In this document: positions 9,828 through 20,880 of the stretch, piece by piece
How the letters are laid out: each line of letters begins with the position of its first letter
How positions within the stretch are numbered: position 1 is the first letter of the stretch
DNA from: Cryptomeria japonica
Taxonomy: Eukaryota; Streptophyta; Pinopsida; Cupressales; Cupressaceae
Direction of reading: 5' to 3'
Assembly: GCF_030272615.1 (NCBI RefSeq)
Contig: NC_081408.1
Location: 304,333,450-304,397,449 of the forward strand
Length of the DNA: 64,000 nucleotides
The notes under the pieces: generated by a model
What the model was told of the DNA's origin: nothing
What the model saw: only the letters and a program-made list of their open reading frames with translations
Database searches by the model: none
Program-made: the position numbers and the translations under genes

Positions 9828-10447
9828 CAGTTGCTCTTCTAATCCCCTTCTAGATTCTTCTAACCACCTTCTAGAATCTTCTAACCACCTTCTAGAATCT
9901 TCTAAACCCCTTCTAATTAGCCTAATACATCTCCTAGATATTGTCACATTCCTAAGCAACTTGAAGTTACTTCTGAAAGCCTCAAAGTCTTTGAAATGCA
10001 TTAAAGGCTTTATGTCTTCAACAAGTTAACCCTCAAAGTCTTCCAAACCACTTATGGCTCTTACATAACCTTTAATGGTTAACTCAACTCACCCACATGG
10101 TTAGAGACTTTCCCTCTAACTTAACGCCCATCTAACTCATGTGTCTCTTTAAGAATTTATTGCTTTGACCATGGTTGTAACTCTTGCACAAGAGTTTATC
10201 CATTGGATAAAAGCATTACCCTTGGATAAAAGCTTTATCCATTAACTCAAGCCTAACCAAACCCTCCCAGGGTAACCCTCATGTCATCTCAAGCATTTAA
10301 TGCTTCTTTCCTCTCCTCTCAAGCCATCTCATGTTGACATTTGTCATCATGGGATTGGGTTGAAAGCCATCACATGGATCACAAACCCATCAATCCTGGC
10401 CCTTGTTGAGATTACTCAATCTCAACCATCCATTTCTCCATTTTTCC

Positions 10448-10456
10448 TATAAATAG
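10448..10456 (+). promoter_or_regulatory. TATA box, 5' LTR of B
   Basis: TATAAATAG is preserved at the matching place in the 3' LTR (24120-24128) and is followed by GAGCCCATTCC, a plausible transcription start zone. Confidence 0.7.
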
Positions 10457-10640
10457 AGCCCATTCCTTCTCCAAAAGGATCCATAAATCTTGTATGCATC
10501 AAACTTATAGCAATTTTGAGAGAGCATTTAGAAGCATTTTTCTTTGTTATTTTGGCTAAAATTAACATAGAATAATTAAGGTATTTTCTCATATTAGCTT
10601 GTTTACATTTGCATAATTAGTTATCTTCATTTTCATAATC

Positions 10641-10865
10641 TTGAATCTCCATAAGACATCCATAATAGTGCAAAAATCTAAGGGCTACACTCATGTGGAA
10701 CTTGGAGAGGAGAGGAACAAGGGAGGAGCAACTATGAGCATGTTGGAGAGCATCTTGGAGGGTTTTATTTCTTTCCTTCATTTTTGTAGGCTTTTCATTA
10801 TCTGTTTTATATCTCTCTTGATATGCATGTTTAGGATCATAGGTTCATTTGTGTTTCGTCTTTGA
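10641..10865 (+). CDS. Small LTR-encoded ORF, 74 residues, hydrophobic C-terminus (uncertain)
   Basis: The frame opens at MNLHKTSIIVQKSKGYTHVE, goes on through LGEERNKGGATMSML, and ends in a long hydrophobic run (FISFLHFCRLFIICFISLLI) that could span a membrane. It lies downstream of the LTR TATA box. The 3' LTR carries the same ORF with few changes, and the distant solo LTR G keeps the ATG and the first 30 or so residues. Short upstream ATGs exist, so translation would not be straightforward. It may be passive conservation of a young LTR, since no function is known to me. Confidence 0.3.
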   Translation: MNLHKTSIIVQKSKGYTHVELGEERNKGGATMSMLESILEGFISFLHFCRLFIICFISLLICMFRIIGSFVFRL

Positions 10866-10936
10866 TTGATACTAACATACTAATGTTTTTGTGAACTTGT
10901 GTGTGCCTTTTTCCATCCATTTTAGCATGCATAATT

Positions 10937-10954
10937 TGGTGAACCCGACGTGAA
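10937..10954 (+). other. Putative primer binding site of element B
   Basis: TGGTGAACCCGACGTGAA starts two bases after the LTR. It begins with TGG, as needed to pair with a tRNA 3' CCA end. I cannot name the tRNA with confidence. Confidence 0.5.
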
Positions 10955-12955
10955 TTGAACACGCAACCTTCTAATCATTCAAAACTAACTTTTTTTTTTG
11001 TGATTTTTCATAAATTTCCACACACAGGTTGCGCTTTAGCACTTTTGTCTCATGTTTTAACACCATTGACAAAAGAAGATTTAGTGTCTTTGTTTGAGTT
11101 CTGGTGCTTCTGACACAAGTTTTAGCGCTTTGGTAATAGTTGTAGTGCTATTGTAATGTTTTAGCACCTTTGCACTCTCTGTCAATCAGTATTTTAATTC
11201 TGATGAACAGTTTAAATTAACACGTCTGCTCATGTTTTAGCGCTTATGCTAAGACTTCAGCACTTTTGTTCGAACTAGTGCTTTTGTGTTTACATAGAGT
11301 AGCGCTTTTGTAATGGAGGGTTCGAAAAAAAAAATTGTGTAACCAAAAAAATAAAAATTTAGGCTTGTAGAAGCCCACCAAAGATCTTCATTTCACTAAT
11401 TTTTTTCTTTTTTTTTGCAGGTTACTAACATTTTGTTTGCAGGATTTGAGGAGTTAGAATTAGGAATTTATTTCTTTTCTTTCCAACTTTGTTTAAAATT
11501 ATACTAAAAAGAATTCACTTTCCTTTGTTCTAAAAACAAACTTCATCTTTTATTTTTGGACTAAAATCAACAAAATCTTCAATTTGGGCTTAAAAAAAAT
11601 TTCATTTGCAAGCTAAAAAGAACCACAAATCAAACAAACAAACTTTTCTTTCTTGCAAGTTAGGGGCAAACTTTTCATTTTGGGCTTAAAACAAACCAAA
11701 CAACTTTCATTTCTTGCAAGGATAAAATTCACAATCAACCTTTTATTTGCAAGTTAAAAAGAACAAACAACTTGTCCATTTTTTTACAAAACTTTACCTT
11801 AAGCAAATGTGCTTTCAATTTTTGTTGACTAGGATTTTCACTTTCCTAGTTAGAAAACAAATTGCCTTTGTGGAATTAAAAAGAACATCATGTCTGTTGG
11901 AGCAACATCTCCAAATAGCAAATAGATCACATTGCGATAAAACAGTTAAAAAGAACAAGTGTTTTCCATGTTTGGCACACTCGTACAAATCTATAGAGTG
12001 GTCCCATTTCTAACACACACTATCCTCTCCCTTGGATCTCATGGTCCTACAGATAAAAGTGTTAGTAACGCTCTAAATTTTCTATTTTTAAGAGAGGCCT
12101 GCCAAGAGACACATTGCTCTTGGGAATGACCTTGCACGGTAAATCCTTCGAGTCGCTATAGAAATCAGGTGAGAGCGAAAGTTGTAGCTATTCCTATAGT
12201 GTAACTTGCCGAAAGGACATATGGGCCCTACCACAAGTTACAAGGCTCTTAAGTGAGTCACTGCAGAATGAACTTATGTCCAAAAACATCGATCATTACT
12301 AGACACCTTTTATTATAGAAGCCCACTCGTTCTATTGATTGAGGATATTTGTGAAAAGTTTAGTGCAAGAGCATAGATGGTTTTGCTCCCAAGACACTCA
12401 CCAAACATATTTTGTTGAGTAAAAATAGAGATTTTTGAAAGGCTACTTGTAGCTTGATGAAAGTGGTGACTCCCCCATCATAGGGATCATCTATCTATTA
12501 TGCTTGCGCAAGAATTAGTATATCACATCCTTACCTGCCACGACGGGATTCATGAGGTATGTAGTACCAAAGTCGAAGAAATATGAAGATGTGGGCTGAA
12601 AAAATCACAATTGGCTATGACCTTAGGGATAAAGTGTGTTTGAGTTGTCTTCATCTTGTTTCAGACCAGTAACAATTTGGGCTGACTTTAGACGTTGGAA
12701 AAACATACAAAACATTTGAAAAGGGTCAAAACGTTCATGATTGGGTTGATTTAGACCCACACCTATTGTTCCTTTTTTTTAAAAAGAGCAAAATTACTAT
12801 GCTTGTGTGCGTTTTCTTGTCAAAAGAATCTCAAAAACAAATTGAAGACCAAGTATCCATCTAACAAATATACATCAAACATTGACAAACAAATCTACCT
12901 CAACTTTTGATAACCAAAAACAACATCAACAAAGTGCAACAAATTATCAGTTTGT
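10955..12955 (+). other. Leader of element B with reiterated GCGCTTTTG-type motif
   Basis: Noncoding. Positions about 11030-11310 hold some ten degenerate copies of a TTTTAGCGCTTTTG-like unit at irregular spacing. Two splice-acceptor-like strings, TTTTTTTTTGCAG near 11420 and TTTGTTTGCAG near 11440, follow. From 12010 to 12250 the leader resembles the leader of E at 38895-39120 (AACACACA...TATCCTCTCCC, AAAGTGTTAGT), so part of it is conserved within the lineage. Confidence 0.55.
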
Positions 12956-13327
12956 ATGACCATCACTCATATCTTGAAGAAAAGAAGTCTTCATCAAAAG
13001 ACCAACTTGAAGAAAAGACAACTTGGTTCAAAAGCTCTTATTAAAAGAAGGAAGTTTTTCTATATCAATAGACAACTTTTTCTCTCACACAGAGCCTTCT
13101 TACATCATATGCACTTATATCTTCAAGGAAAATCCAACGAATTTGACAAAGAGCCTTTGAAGAATAGAGCTTTTACTCAGTATAGATCCTTTGATTATCA
13201 CAAAAACAAAGGGGGCAAGATCAATCCTGCTTTCTTTCCTAAAATCTATATCACATACAACGAAGCTCGAGGGGAACCACCAACCCCTGAGAGAGAGGAA
13301 GAAGTAGAAACCCCCTTTGTAACATAA
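12956..13327 (+). CDS. Pre-gag ORF of element B, conserved with element E
   Basis: This is a 123-codon frame, strongly basic in its first half (LKKRSLHQKTNLKKRQL) and ending acidic (TPEREEEVETPF). The central part matches a broken frame at the same place in E: B reads IKRRKFFYINRQLF, then LSHRAFLHHMHLYL, NEFDKEPL; E reads LKRRNFLYINQKL, then LKHRTFLHHFHDYL, NDFDKESL. Similarity at the protein level over about 50 residues, upstream of gag in both elements, argues for a real gene. Ogre-type elements are known to carry an extra ORF before gag, and this may be a short counterpart. No enzymatic motif is visible. Basic charge suggests nucleic-acid binding, which is inference only. Confidence 0.6.
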   Translation: MTITHILKKRSLHQKTNLKKRQLGSKALIKRRKFFYINRQLFLSHRAFLHHMHLYLQGKSNEFDKEPLKNRAFTQYRSFDYHKNKGGKINPAFFPKIYITYNEARGEPPTPEREEEVETPFVT

Positions 13328-13777
13328 TTTTTTTATCGAGGTACATATTCTATCCACTTTCACTTCCACACAGCACAAATCCATTCAACTCTCAAAACAC
13401 AAAGAGGTTTTTGTCCTTAGCACTTTCAGATATTGCTTAAATAAAACCAACAAATCACTTTTAGGGTTTCTCTACATCTAGGATCAATCATACTAAGAGG
13501 AATTTCTATACATCTAGATAGGTTAAAACTATTTTATGAGTGTATCCTCTCATTACTAGGTAGCTTGGTTTGTAACACATCTCAAACCTTGCTATACCTC
13601 ATCTCATCAAATTGTTGAAAAACACAAGAAAAAGCAATTCACAAAGAACTTTGTTGACATTCAACCTTCAGTGTTAGAGATCTACCTTACACCAAACATT
13701 TCACAAAACTTGTCTTCCATCAAACACTTCATCACCATCTCATAATCATTTTCACGAAATCAAAAACTTTCAAAAAT

Positions 13778-14594
13778 ATGGCTCAAACAAGATCAATGAG
13801 AAACCGACAACCATAAATTGAAGAAGAAGAAGAAAACCTCAACAATTTTCATGAGGTCATTGGAGGAGGCACTAATGATGAAGAACCCAACACTCCAACT
13901 CTAGAAGATATAGAAAGAACACAACATAATCCAAAATTCAACGCTCTTTGATGAGATTCTTAGAAACAATGCAAATGCCCATTTCTTAAAACTTTCTCAA
14001 GAGGGTGCATAACTACCCTCCAATTTTGATACAACACAGATATGACAAACATCCAAACAAAATATCCATCATGATGGTGGAAGAGGTAGAGACTACTTCC
14101 ACTATGACCCTAATCATCAAGGGGATCCTCCTCCCCTTTCAAAAATGGACATGTTGAGACAACAAGTAGAAAATCTCGCTCAACAACTGAACAGTGGTGT
14201 AAAGACCAACCTATTCAGACCAACCAATTCTCACTTAATGACATTTGTCCATATTCATTTGACAAGGACATGCTTATGCTACCTTTTCCACAAGGGTTCG
14301 AAACACCCAAGTTTGAAAAATATAGAGGCAAAGGAGATCCTAGGGACCATGTGTGAGAGTTTCACTCCACTTGCTTAAAGGTGGCCTATGAGGACACATA
14401 TCTAATGCACCTCTTTCCTCAAATAATGGTTTTCATGATTGCCAGGTGGCATTAGAACATTTGAAGAACTGGTCCAAAAATTCATCGCTCATTATGCACA
14501 CAACATAAAACGTGATGTCACCATGGCAGATTTGTGCAACACAAAACAAAAATTAGAGGAGTTGTTCTCAACTTTCCTACAATGATGGAGACAA
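13778..14594 (+). pseudogene. Element B gag, N-terminal half (broken)
   Basis: The likely gag start is ATG 13778 (MAQTRSMRNRQP), followed at codon 13 by TAA where CAA would encode Gln. An acidic stretch (EEEEENLNNFHEV) and several frame changes follow. Fragments FPQGFETPKFEKYRGKGDPR and a short Gag-core segment near 14400-14580 match the gag of E (YPPGFEMPRFEKYKGKGNPR at 41365). It would form the capsid in an intact element. Frameshifts near 14230, 14440 and 14580 disable it. Confidence 0.7.
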
Positions 14595-16058
14595 TTGTCC
14601 GGAAGACGCTCCCTTCATCTCCCTAAACAAGAATTAGTGGAAAATTTCATTTACAACTTAAATGATGAAATGGAATTTCATTTGGACATGAAGGGCACAG
14701 AATCCTTCGAAGAAATGATCACTCAAGGACTAGAATGTAAAAGGGACCTCATCAAAAAGGGAATGATCAAAATCTATAATGACCCTAAAGATGGCCCTCA
14801 TCCACATTATAATAGTGATAAACCAAGATTTTGGAACAAAAACAAGAACGTTGTCAATGACGAGATAGTGGACGCAAAAACAGTAAAGATTGCACAACTT
14901 GTGGTCAAGTTTGTAGGACAGAATCCCCCTCCTAACAACAACACCATCAATAATCCACAAAATCAAGGTCGCAATACACAACAAGAGGCACCAAAACAAA
15001 AGCAACAAAACTACAAGCCAAAATGCACATATACACCCTTAGGGGAACCCATCAAAACAATCTTACATCAATTGGTCTCTTCAAATCTTGTGACCTTACC
15101 AAAAACATCCAACTATGAGCCTCAGGTCAAGCCATCATGGTGGCGTGATAATGAACATTATGAATTTCACCAAGGAAGAGGGCATATAACAAGCAATTGT
15201 CATCGACTGAAAGATCTTGTTCAAGATCTTATTGATAAAGGAGAAATTGAAATTGAGGGACATGACCCAAAGAAATCCAATGATGATCATTTAATGTTCA
15301 AGAATCCACTTCCATCACATGATCAAAGGGGTCCTTCCACCTCAGGGAGAAACACAGATACTACAACCAGTTACACCCAAGTTGCATACAATTATACTAT
15401 GAATCACCTTTATGATGCAGATGAACAAGTTGCAACTCTTATCATAAAAGATCTAAATCCTGCATGTAATTTTGTTACGCGTCGTAGCAAGATTACTATT
15501 CGAGCAAAACCACAAGGAACTACACCCCTCCCCAAAAAATATAATCTTGTAGTGCAATTGGATAAGACACCAACACTCATCTCCATATTAGAGATTTTAC
15601 GCTTATCCCCCTCACATAAAACAATCTTGGACCAAGCTCTCCAAGAAGCGTCTGTCCCTGCCAACCTCGACACAGATCAGTTTCAAGCCATGGTTGGTAG
15701 TCTCAAGTCATCACCCTATCTCACTTTTACTGAAAGTGACAACACATCCTTCCAACAACCCCATGATGCCTCCCTCCATATTGAAGGATTTGTAAACCAA
15801 CATAGAATCAAGCGAGTCTTGATTGACAATGGAGCTGGCTTAAACATCTACACCTTACAATTAATCACATCATTGGGTTATGTAGTAGAATCAGTGGATG
15901 CCAACAAGAAGATAACCATCAAAGCATATGATGATGCAAAACGTTCTTCCAGAGGAGCTGTTATATTACCCCTTAGGGTTGGGCCAGTGGTGAAGCATAT
16001 AGTCTGCCAAGTTCTAGACCTTCCTTTGCCATATAATCTCTTGTTAGGAAGACCTTAG
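14595..16058 (+). CDS. Element B gag C-terminal region and protease
   Basis: A 487-codon open stretch within the original gag-pro frame. It begins with the last part of the Gag domain (ELVENFIYNLNDEMEFHLDM), then a Gln/Asn/Pro-rich linker. Next is a degenerate CX2HX4HX4C knuckle (YEFHQGRGHITSNC, first Cys now Tyr), then KDLVQDLIDKGEIEIE. The aspartic protease lies near the C-terminus: IKRVLIDNGAGLNIY (Asp kept, next residue Asn where Ser/Thr/Gly is usual), ITIKAYDDAKRSSRGAV and YNLLLGRP, ended by TAG where Trp is expected. The protease would cut the polyprotein. This is a fragment and probably not translated alone. Confidence 0.8.
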   Translation: MSGRRSLHLPKQELVENFIYNLNDEMEFHLDMKGTESFEEMITQGLECKRDLIKKGMIKIYNDPKDGPHPHYNSDKPRFWNKNKNVVNDEIVDAKTVKIAQLVVKFVGQNPPPNNNTINNPQNQGRNTQQEAPKQKQQNYKPKCTYTPLGEPIKTILHQLVSSNLVTLPKTSNYEPQVKPSWWRDNEHYEFHQGRGHITSNCHRLKDLVQDLIDKGEIEIEGHDPKKSNDDHLMFKNPLPSHDQRGPSTSGRNTDTTTSYTQVAYNYTMNHLYDADEQVATLIIKDLNPACNFVTRRSKITIRAKPQGTTPLPKKYNLVVQLDKTPTLISILEILRLSPSHKTILDQALQEASVPANLDTDQFQAMVGSLKSSPYLTFTESDNTSFQQPHDASLHIEGFVNQHRIKRVLIDNGAGLNIYTLQLITSLGYVVESVDANKKITIKAYDDAKRSSRGAVILPLRVGPVVKHIVCQVLDLPLPYNLLLGRP

Positions 16059-17744
16059 ATACATGCCATGCAAGACATTCCATCTACCTATCACCAATGT
16101 ATCAAGTTTCCACATAATGGGGTAGAAATTACAATCCTCGGTGATGCTAATCCATTTGCATATTGTAACAATTTTCACCATCAGCCAGAGATCACCGTAC
16201 CTAACAACAGGGAAGCTATCTCTTCCTCATCATATGCTAATCCAACCTCTCTCACTAGCTTAACAACCCCTACACCAATGTAGGAGAAATTGAAAATGAA
16301 AATGGCTGAGGAAGGACCCAGGGAATATAATCTTAGCCAACTATTTTGTGTTGGACAATTACTCACATCCCCTAGAACTCATGGCAAACCCCAAGGTTTA
16401 ATTCAAACACTACTAGCCAAAAGAACTTGCACTTTGGCACAATTCACCCCTGGTAAAAGTCAAGAGGAAACCAAGGATGAAGACTTGGTAGACTGGATCT
16501 ACACAAACCCAATCAACAAAGAAAGCCCAAAGGCTAAGCTCCCTAATGACCAATATGGCAAAGGCTTCACTATAATGCAAAGAATGGGCTATGATGGCCA
16601 TAGCACTTTAGGACCCTACAAACAAGGATGACAAGAGCCCTTACAATCTGAGTTAAAACCAAAAGATAAAATTGGACTAGGTTTTCAAAGAGAATCTCTT
16701 CCCAAACTTCGATTCAAAGGGAAACCCAACAAACCCAAGTATCAACCAATTACTCCAAGAATGCAATCCTTGACTATATCAGCAGTACTAGTAGCACCAT
16801 CACTACCAGTAGCACTAATAGTACTAGTAACACCAGCAGTACCAACAACACCAACAACCCCACCTCCAATAGTACATAAGCCAGTAACTAATGCACTATT
16901 CAATTCGAAGGACATCCCAGCTTGGTACAGTAATCAGATGCTAGAAGTGATTATGAGATAGACTCACATGAGTGGGAATGAGATTTAGTGAATCTAAATA
17001 CTTCAGATGAGGAAGAAACATCACCTCTACCACCCCTCGTAAAGATATACCGGTTTATGGAGAAGCATGGATTAATTTTTTTTGGAAACATGAGCTAGAA
17101 GACACTTCCACAAGCTCTATGATGAATCCTACGCCCGAATTTGACAAGGAGAGTACCATCAATGAACTTCACTCCTCTATATTAACCCTCATTGACACCT
17201 CCTTTGAACTCAATTTAATCAATGAGGTAATGCCTCTTATTCTTCCTAAACTCATTGAATGGAACCAGTCAAATCCCCCATGCCTTGACCATTTCCAAAA
17301 TGATGAGGTGCTCATAGATTTTTTAGAATTACTGGATAACATACCAAATGAGGATCATAAAGCTGGGTTTTCCATTGAACTTAACAACACAACATACTTT
17401 GGGGCAGATGCCAAACCTTTCAGCTGCAAAAATATTACAATAAAACATGGATCTTCTAGTGAAACCACATGGTGGCACTTTTTGATCCCACAAAAGTAAA
17501 AACAAAGAGCGCGTCCAAAGGTGAAAACCTCTTTGAGGTGCCTGAGGATGAATGGTTTGACATCCTCCCCTTTAGTACAAATCAGGAGAGATCCACAATC
17601 CTAATCGAAGAAATAAAAGAATTCAATGTGGGGACCCCTGAGACTCCTCACCAAATACATTTGGCATCTCTATTAACTCCAGAGGAACAACCAAAATTTA
17701 TAGAATTCTTCTAGCAATGCCAAATCAACTTTGCATGGTCTTAT
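16059..17744 (+). pseudogene. Element B protease end, G-patch-like segment and spacer before RT
   Basis: Translated pieces in shifting frames. MQDIPSTYHQCIKFPHNGVE is the end of the protease fold. YGKGFTIMQRMGYDGHSTLG is a glycine-rich G-patch-like motif, which E also has (FAMVYKMGYKGHGLRPQEKG near 55000). A Thr/Val/Pro-rich repeat follows (16780-16870, built from AGTA and ACA/CCA units), then an acidic spacer (17119-17714). G-patches occur next to proteases in some retroelements; the assignment here is tentative. Stops at 16284, 16629 and 17500 break the frame. Confidence 0.6.
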
Positions 17745-18549
17745 GTGGACATGCTGGGCTTAGATCCAAATTTGGTCATGCATCACCTAATTATAGCAGA
17801 AGGAGCCAAACCTGTGAAACAAAAACTCAAAAAGATGCACCCACAAATTGCCATTCTTGTCAAGGCTCAACTTAAAAATCTCTTAGATGTTGGTTTCATC
17901 AAACCAATTGATTATGCAGAGTGGATCTCCAATATTGTTCCTGTCGATAAACCTAATGGGGGCATCCGTATTTGTACAGACTTCAGAGATTTGAGCATGT
18001 CCTAAAGATGAATTCCCACTACCAAACATCGACATGATTGTCGTTTTAACAACAGGTCATGCAATGCTTTCTCTTATGGATGGTGTTTCTAGGTACAACC
18101 AGATCAAGATTGCTCCAGAGGATCAACACAAAACTGCTTTCACATGTCCATGGGGAACATACTGTTGGAATGTGATGCCTTTTGGTCTAAAGAATGCAAG
18201 GGAAACATATCAAAGAGCCATGACTACCATCTTTCACAATATGATGCACACCATAATGGAAGATTATGTGGATGATTTACTCGCTAAATCACTAACAAGA
18301 GAAGGTCATTTTGCAATACTGGGTAAAATATTCGACAGATTAGAGCAATATCATGTCCATCTCAATCCAAAGAAATGTGTCTTTGGAGTAACCTCCAGGA
18401 AGCTCTTAGGATACATTGTCTCAAGTAAAGGCATTGAAGTAGATCTGGTGAAAGTCAAAGCCATCATGGACATGCCACCTCCAAAGAACATTAGTCAGTT
18501 AAGGACATTACAAGGGCGACTACAATCAATTCAGCGGTTCATTGCCTAA
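17745..18549 (+). pseudogene. Element B reverse transcriptase
   Basis: The RT copies element RNA into cDNA. Seen in order: VKQKLKKMHPQIAILVKAQL, IVPVDKPNGGIRICTDFRDL, then a short deletion and frameshift at about 17995-18003, LSLMDGVSRYNQIKIAPEDQ, KTAFTCPWGTYCWNVMPFGL, and the catalytic box YVDD (18265-18276) in IMEDYVDDLLAKS. The fingers/palm order is that of Ty3/Gypsy RT. The active site is intact, but the frame is broken before it and again by TAA at 18547, where Gln is expected (FIA-stop-LTDKCHPF). Confidence 0.88.
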
Positions 18550-19100
18550 TTAACTGATAAATGTCATCCCTTCACCCATCTGTTTACACAAGAATATCTG
18601 CTTTAAATGGGATACAAAGTGCCAACAAGCATTCCAAATGCTTAAAGACTACCTGATGAATACACCCTTGCTAATCCCATCGGATCCAAATAGATCTCTA
18701 TTGCTATACATTTCAGCTACAAATACGACATTAGGAGTACTGCTGGCACAACACAATGTAGAAGGAAAAGAATGTGATGTCTACTATATCTCTCGCACAT
18801 TGGTAGGCTATGAACTCAATTACACACCTATTGAATGAGCTTTCCTAGTAGTTATCTTGGCAGCCACCAAATTGAGGCACTACATATTAACACACAAGGT
18901 ACAACTCATTGCTAAAATAGATCCACTCAAGTACCTACTCAACAAGGTAGCATTGACAGGCCGCTTGGCCAAATGGGTTATGATCCTGAGTGAATTTGAT
19001 ATTGAGTATGTGGACCGCAAAGCTATCAGGGGACAAGTCATTATAGATCAGTTGGCTGATGCACCACTCACAAGTAACCATCCTCTTGTTTCCAACTTTC
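18550..19100 (+). pseudogene. Element B RT connection and RNase H
   Basis: The region after RT gives LTDKCHPFTHLF, the thumb/connection, then LLLYISATNTTLGVLLAQHN and YYISRTLVGYELNYTPIE of the RNase H domain. A TGA at 18836 replaces an Arg (CGA) codon, then LRHYILTHKVQLIAKIDPLK and MILSEFDIEYVDRKAIRGQV complete the domain. RNase H removes the RNA strand of the hybrid. Confidence 0.82.
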
Positions 19101-19720
19101 TAGATGAAGAAATTTTCATGATCACAACTACACAACCCTGGAAGCTATATTTTGATGGCTCATACACTAGACATGGCTTGGGGCTAGGTATTCTTTTTAT
19201 CACACCTCAAGGTGACAACATCCTGAAGTCATATAGGCTTACTTTTCCATGTACAAATAATATAGCAGGATATTAGGCCTTGATCACAAGACTCAGATTG
19301 GTTGTACAATGGCACCTAAAAGAGCTATAGGTATATGGAGATTCCCAACTAGTCATCTGACAAGTCACTGATGAATACCAGACAAAGGATGACAAACTCA
19401 TGTCGTACAAAAAGATGGTGGATATTTTCACAGAATCATTTACAACTATCACATTTAAGCAAGTACCAAGAGATAAGAATCGAGCTACCGATGCAATGGC
19501 TACAATTGCATCTCTCCTAGATTTTCCACAAAATTCAACACGCTATGAGTTCTTGGTAGAACAACTTTGGATCCCCGCTTATGATACCCCTGAATTTGAA
19601 ATGATATGTCACCTTACCGGTTTCGACTCCCCATGGTACAGTGAGTTCTTCACTTACCTACGTGATCACACACTTCCTCCTAACCAATCAAACAACCAAT
19701 GAAAGACCTTTATCCGCCAA
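19101..19720 (+). pseudogene. Element B second (archaeal-type) RNase H
   Basis: After a short linker comes WKLYFDGSYTRHGLGLGI, the first Asp motif of an extra RNase H, followed by PQGDNILKSYRLTFPCTNNI, a stop at 19274-19276 where Glu is expected, WHLKEL and YGDSQLVI (another acidic ligand). Then DKNRATDAMATIASLLDFPQ closes the domain. A second RNase H in this position is known from the Tat clade and supports that assignment. It is broken by two in-frame stops. Confidence 0.8.
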
Positions 19721-20880
19721 ACGGTTCAATACACCATCATTCCCTAAACCCTATACAGATGAAGTCTTGATGGTACTCTCCTTCAATGTTTGGAATGAGA
19801 TGAGATAACAAAATCCTTGGAAGAGGTCCATGAGGGAATTTGTGGGGCTCACTCAAGTGGTCCTTCACTATTAAAGAAAATCATGCGAGCCAGATACTAT
19901 TGACCCTCCATGGAGAAAGACTCCTACTACTTTGTCAGAAAGTGCAAGAAGTGCCAAGTTCACAAAGATCTGATACATGCCCTTGCACAGGAATTGCAAC
20001 CAATCACAACACCATGGCCCTTTTGTCAATGGGGACTTGACCTTGTGGGTAAAATCTATCCATCTTCATCCAACGACCATAAATTTATCATTACCACCGC
20101 TGAATACTTCACAAAGTGGATCGAAGCCATTCCACTTACCCAAGTCACTGGCAAGAAGATTGCCTCATTCATCCTTAATTACATCATATGTCAGTATGGT
20201 GTACCCATGTCCATCATCACAGATAACAAACTCCCTTTCAAAAATCAAGATGTCCGTGAGCTCTCTGAAAAGTTTCATATCCAACATCGCTTTTCCACCC
20301 CATATTACCCACAAGGCAATGGTCAGGCCGTAGAATCAAACAAAAATATATTGAGGATACTCAAAAAGACAATCAATGATGCTGGTTGTGATTGGCACAT
20401 TCGATTAAATCCAACACTATGGGCATATCAAGCTAGCATTCGAACCCCTATAGGCGCAACTCCCTACTCACTAGTTTATGGAGCAAAAGCCATCTTGCCT
20501 ATTGATATTGAGATATCGTCTCTACGGGTCTCCTTGCACAATTTAATAGATGATGAAGCATACTGAGTCTCATGTCTTCAGGACTTGGAACTACTTGATG
20601 AAAGGTGACAAGCTGCATACAACCACCTAAAATCCTATCAGCAACACATGAGAAGAAGCTATAATCATCGGGTTAAACCTTGTACATTTGAGGTAGGTGA
20701 TCTTGTTCTCAGGGAGAATCCTCATAACCAATGTTTGAATCAAATTAGCTAGGTTCGTATGTCATCACTATCATCTGCGGGTCTGGGGCATATCAATTGG
20801 CAACATCAGAAGGAGAACCACTAGCAGATCCGATCAACAACATGCACCTCATACATAAGCTATGCAGAGCATCGGGCTCC
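19721..20880 (+). pseudogene. Element B integrase
   Basis: The zinc-binding part is visible as CGAHSSGPSLLKKIM and CKKCQVHKD. The core has WGLDLVGKI (Asp 20039-20041) and IITDNKLPF (Asp 20222-20224). The final motif reads GNGQAVESNK, where E and other Tat integrases read GQVEASNK or similar: the catalytic Glu position is Val (GTA, 20330-20332) and a Glu sits one codon later, giving a D36E rather than D35E spacing. The core frame ends at TGA 20564-20566, after which FEVGDLVLRENPHN marks the C-terminal domain. Probably catalytically dead. Confidence 0.85.

Larger units (their letters stand above)
9388..10934 (+). repeat. 5' LTR of element B
   Basis: It starts TGTAGACACATAAATCTG. The right end is set by alignment with the 3' LTR end (CCATTTTAG...GCATCA); here it reads GCATAA. 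The LTR carries a TATA box at 10448, a 74-codon ORF at 10641-10865 shared with the other LTR, and a duplication with filler (9651-9827) absent from the 3' LTR. It lacks about 33 bp of AT-rich sequence present in the 3' LTR near 23210. Confidence 0.92.
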
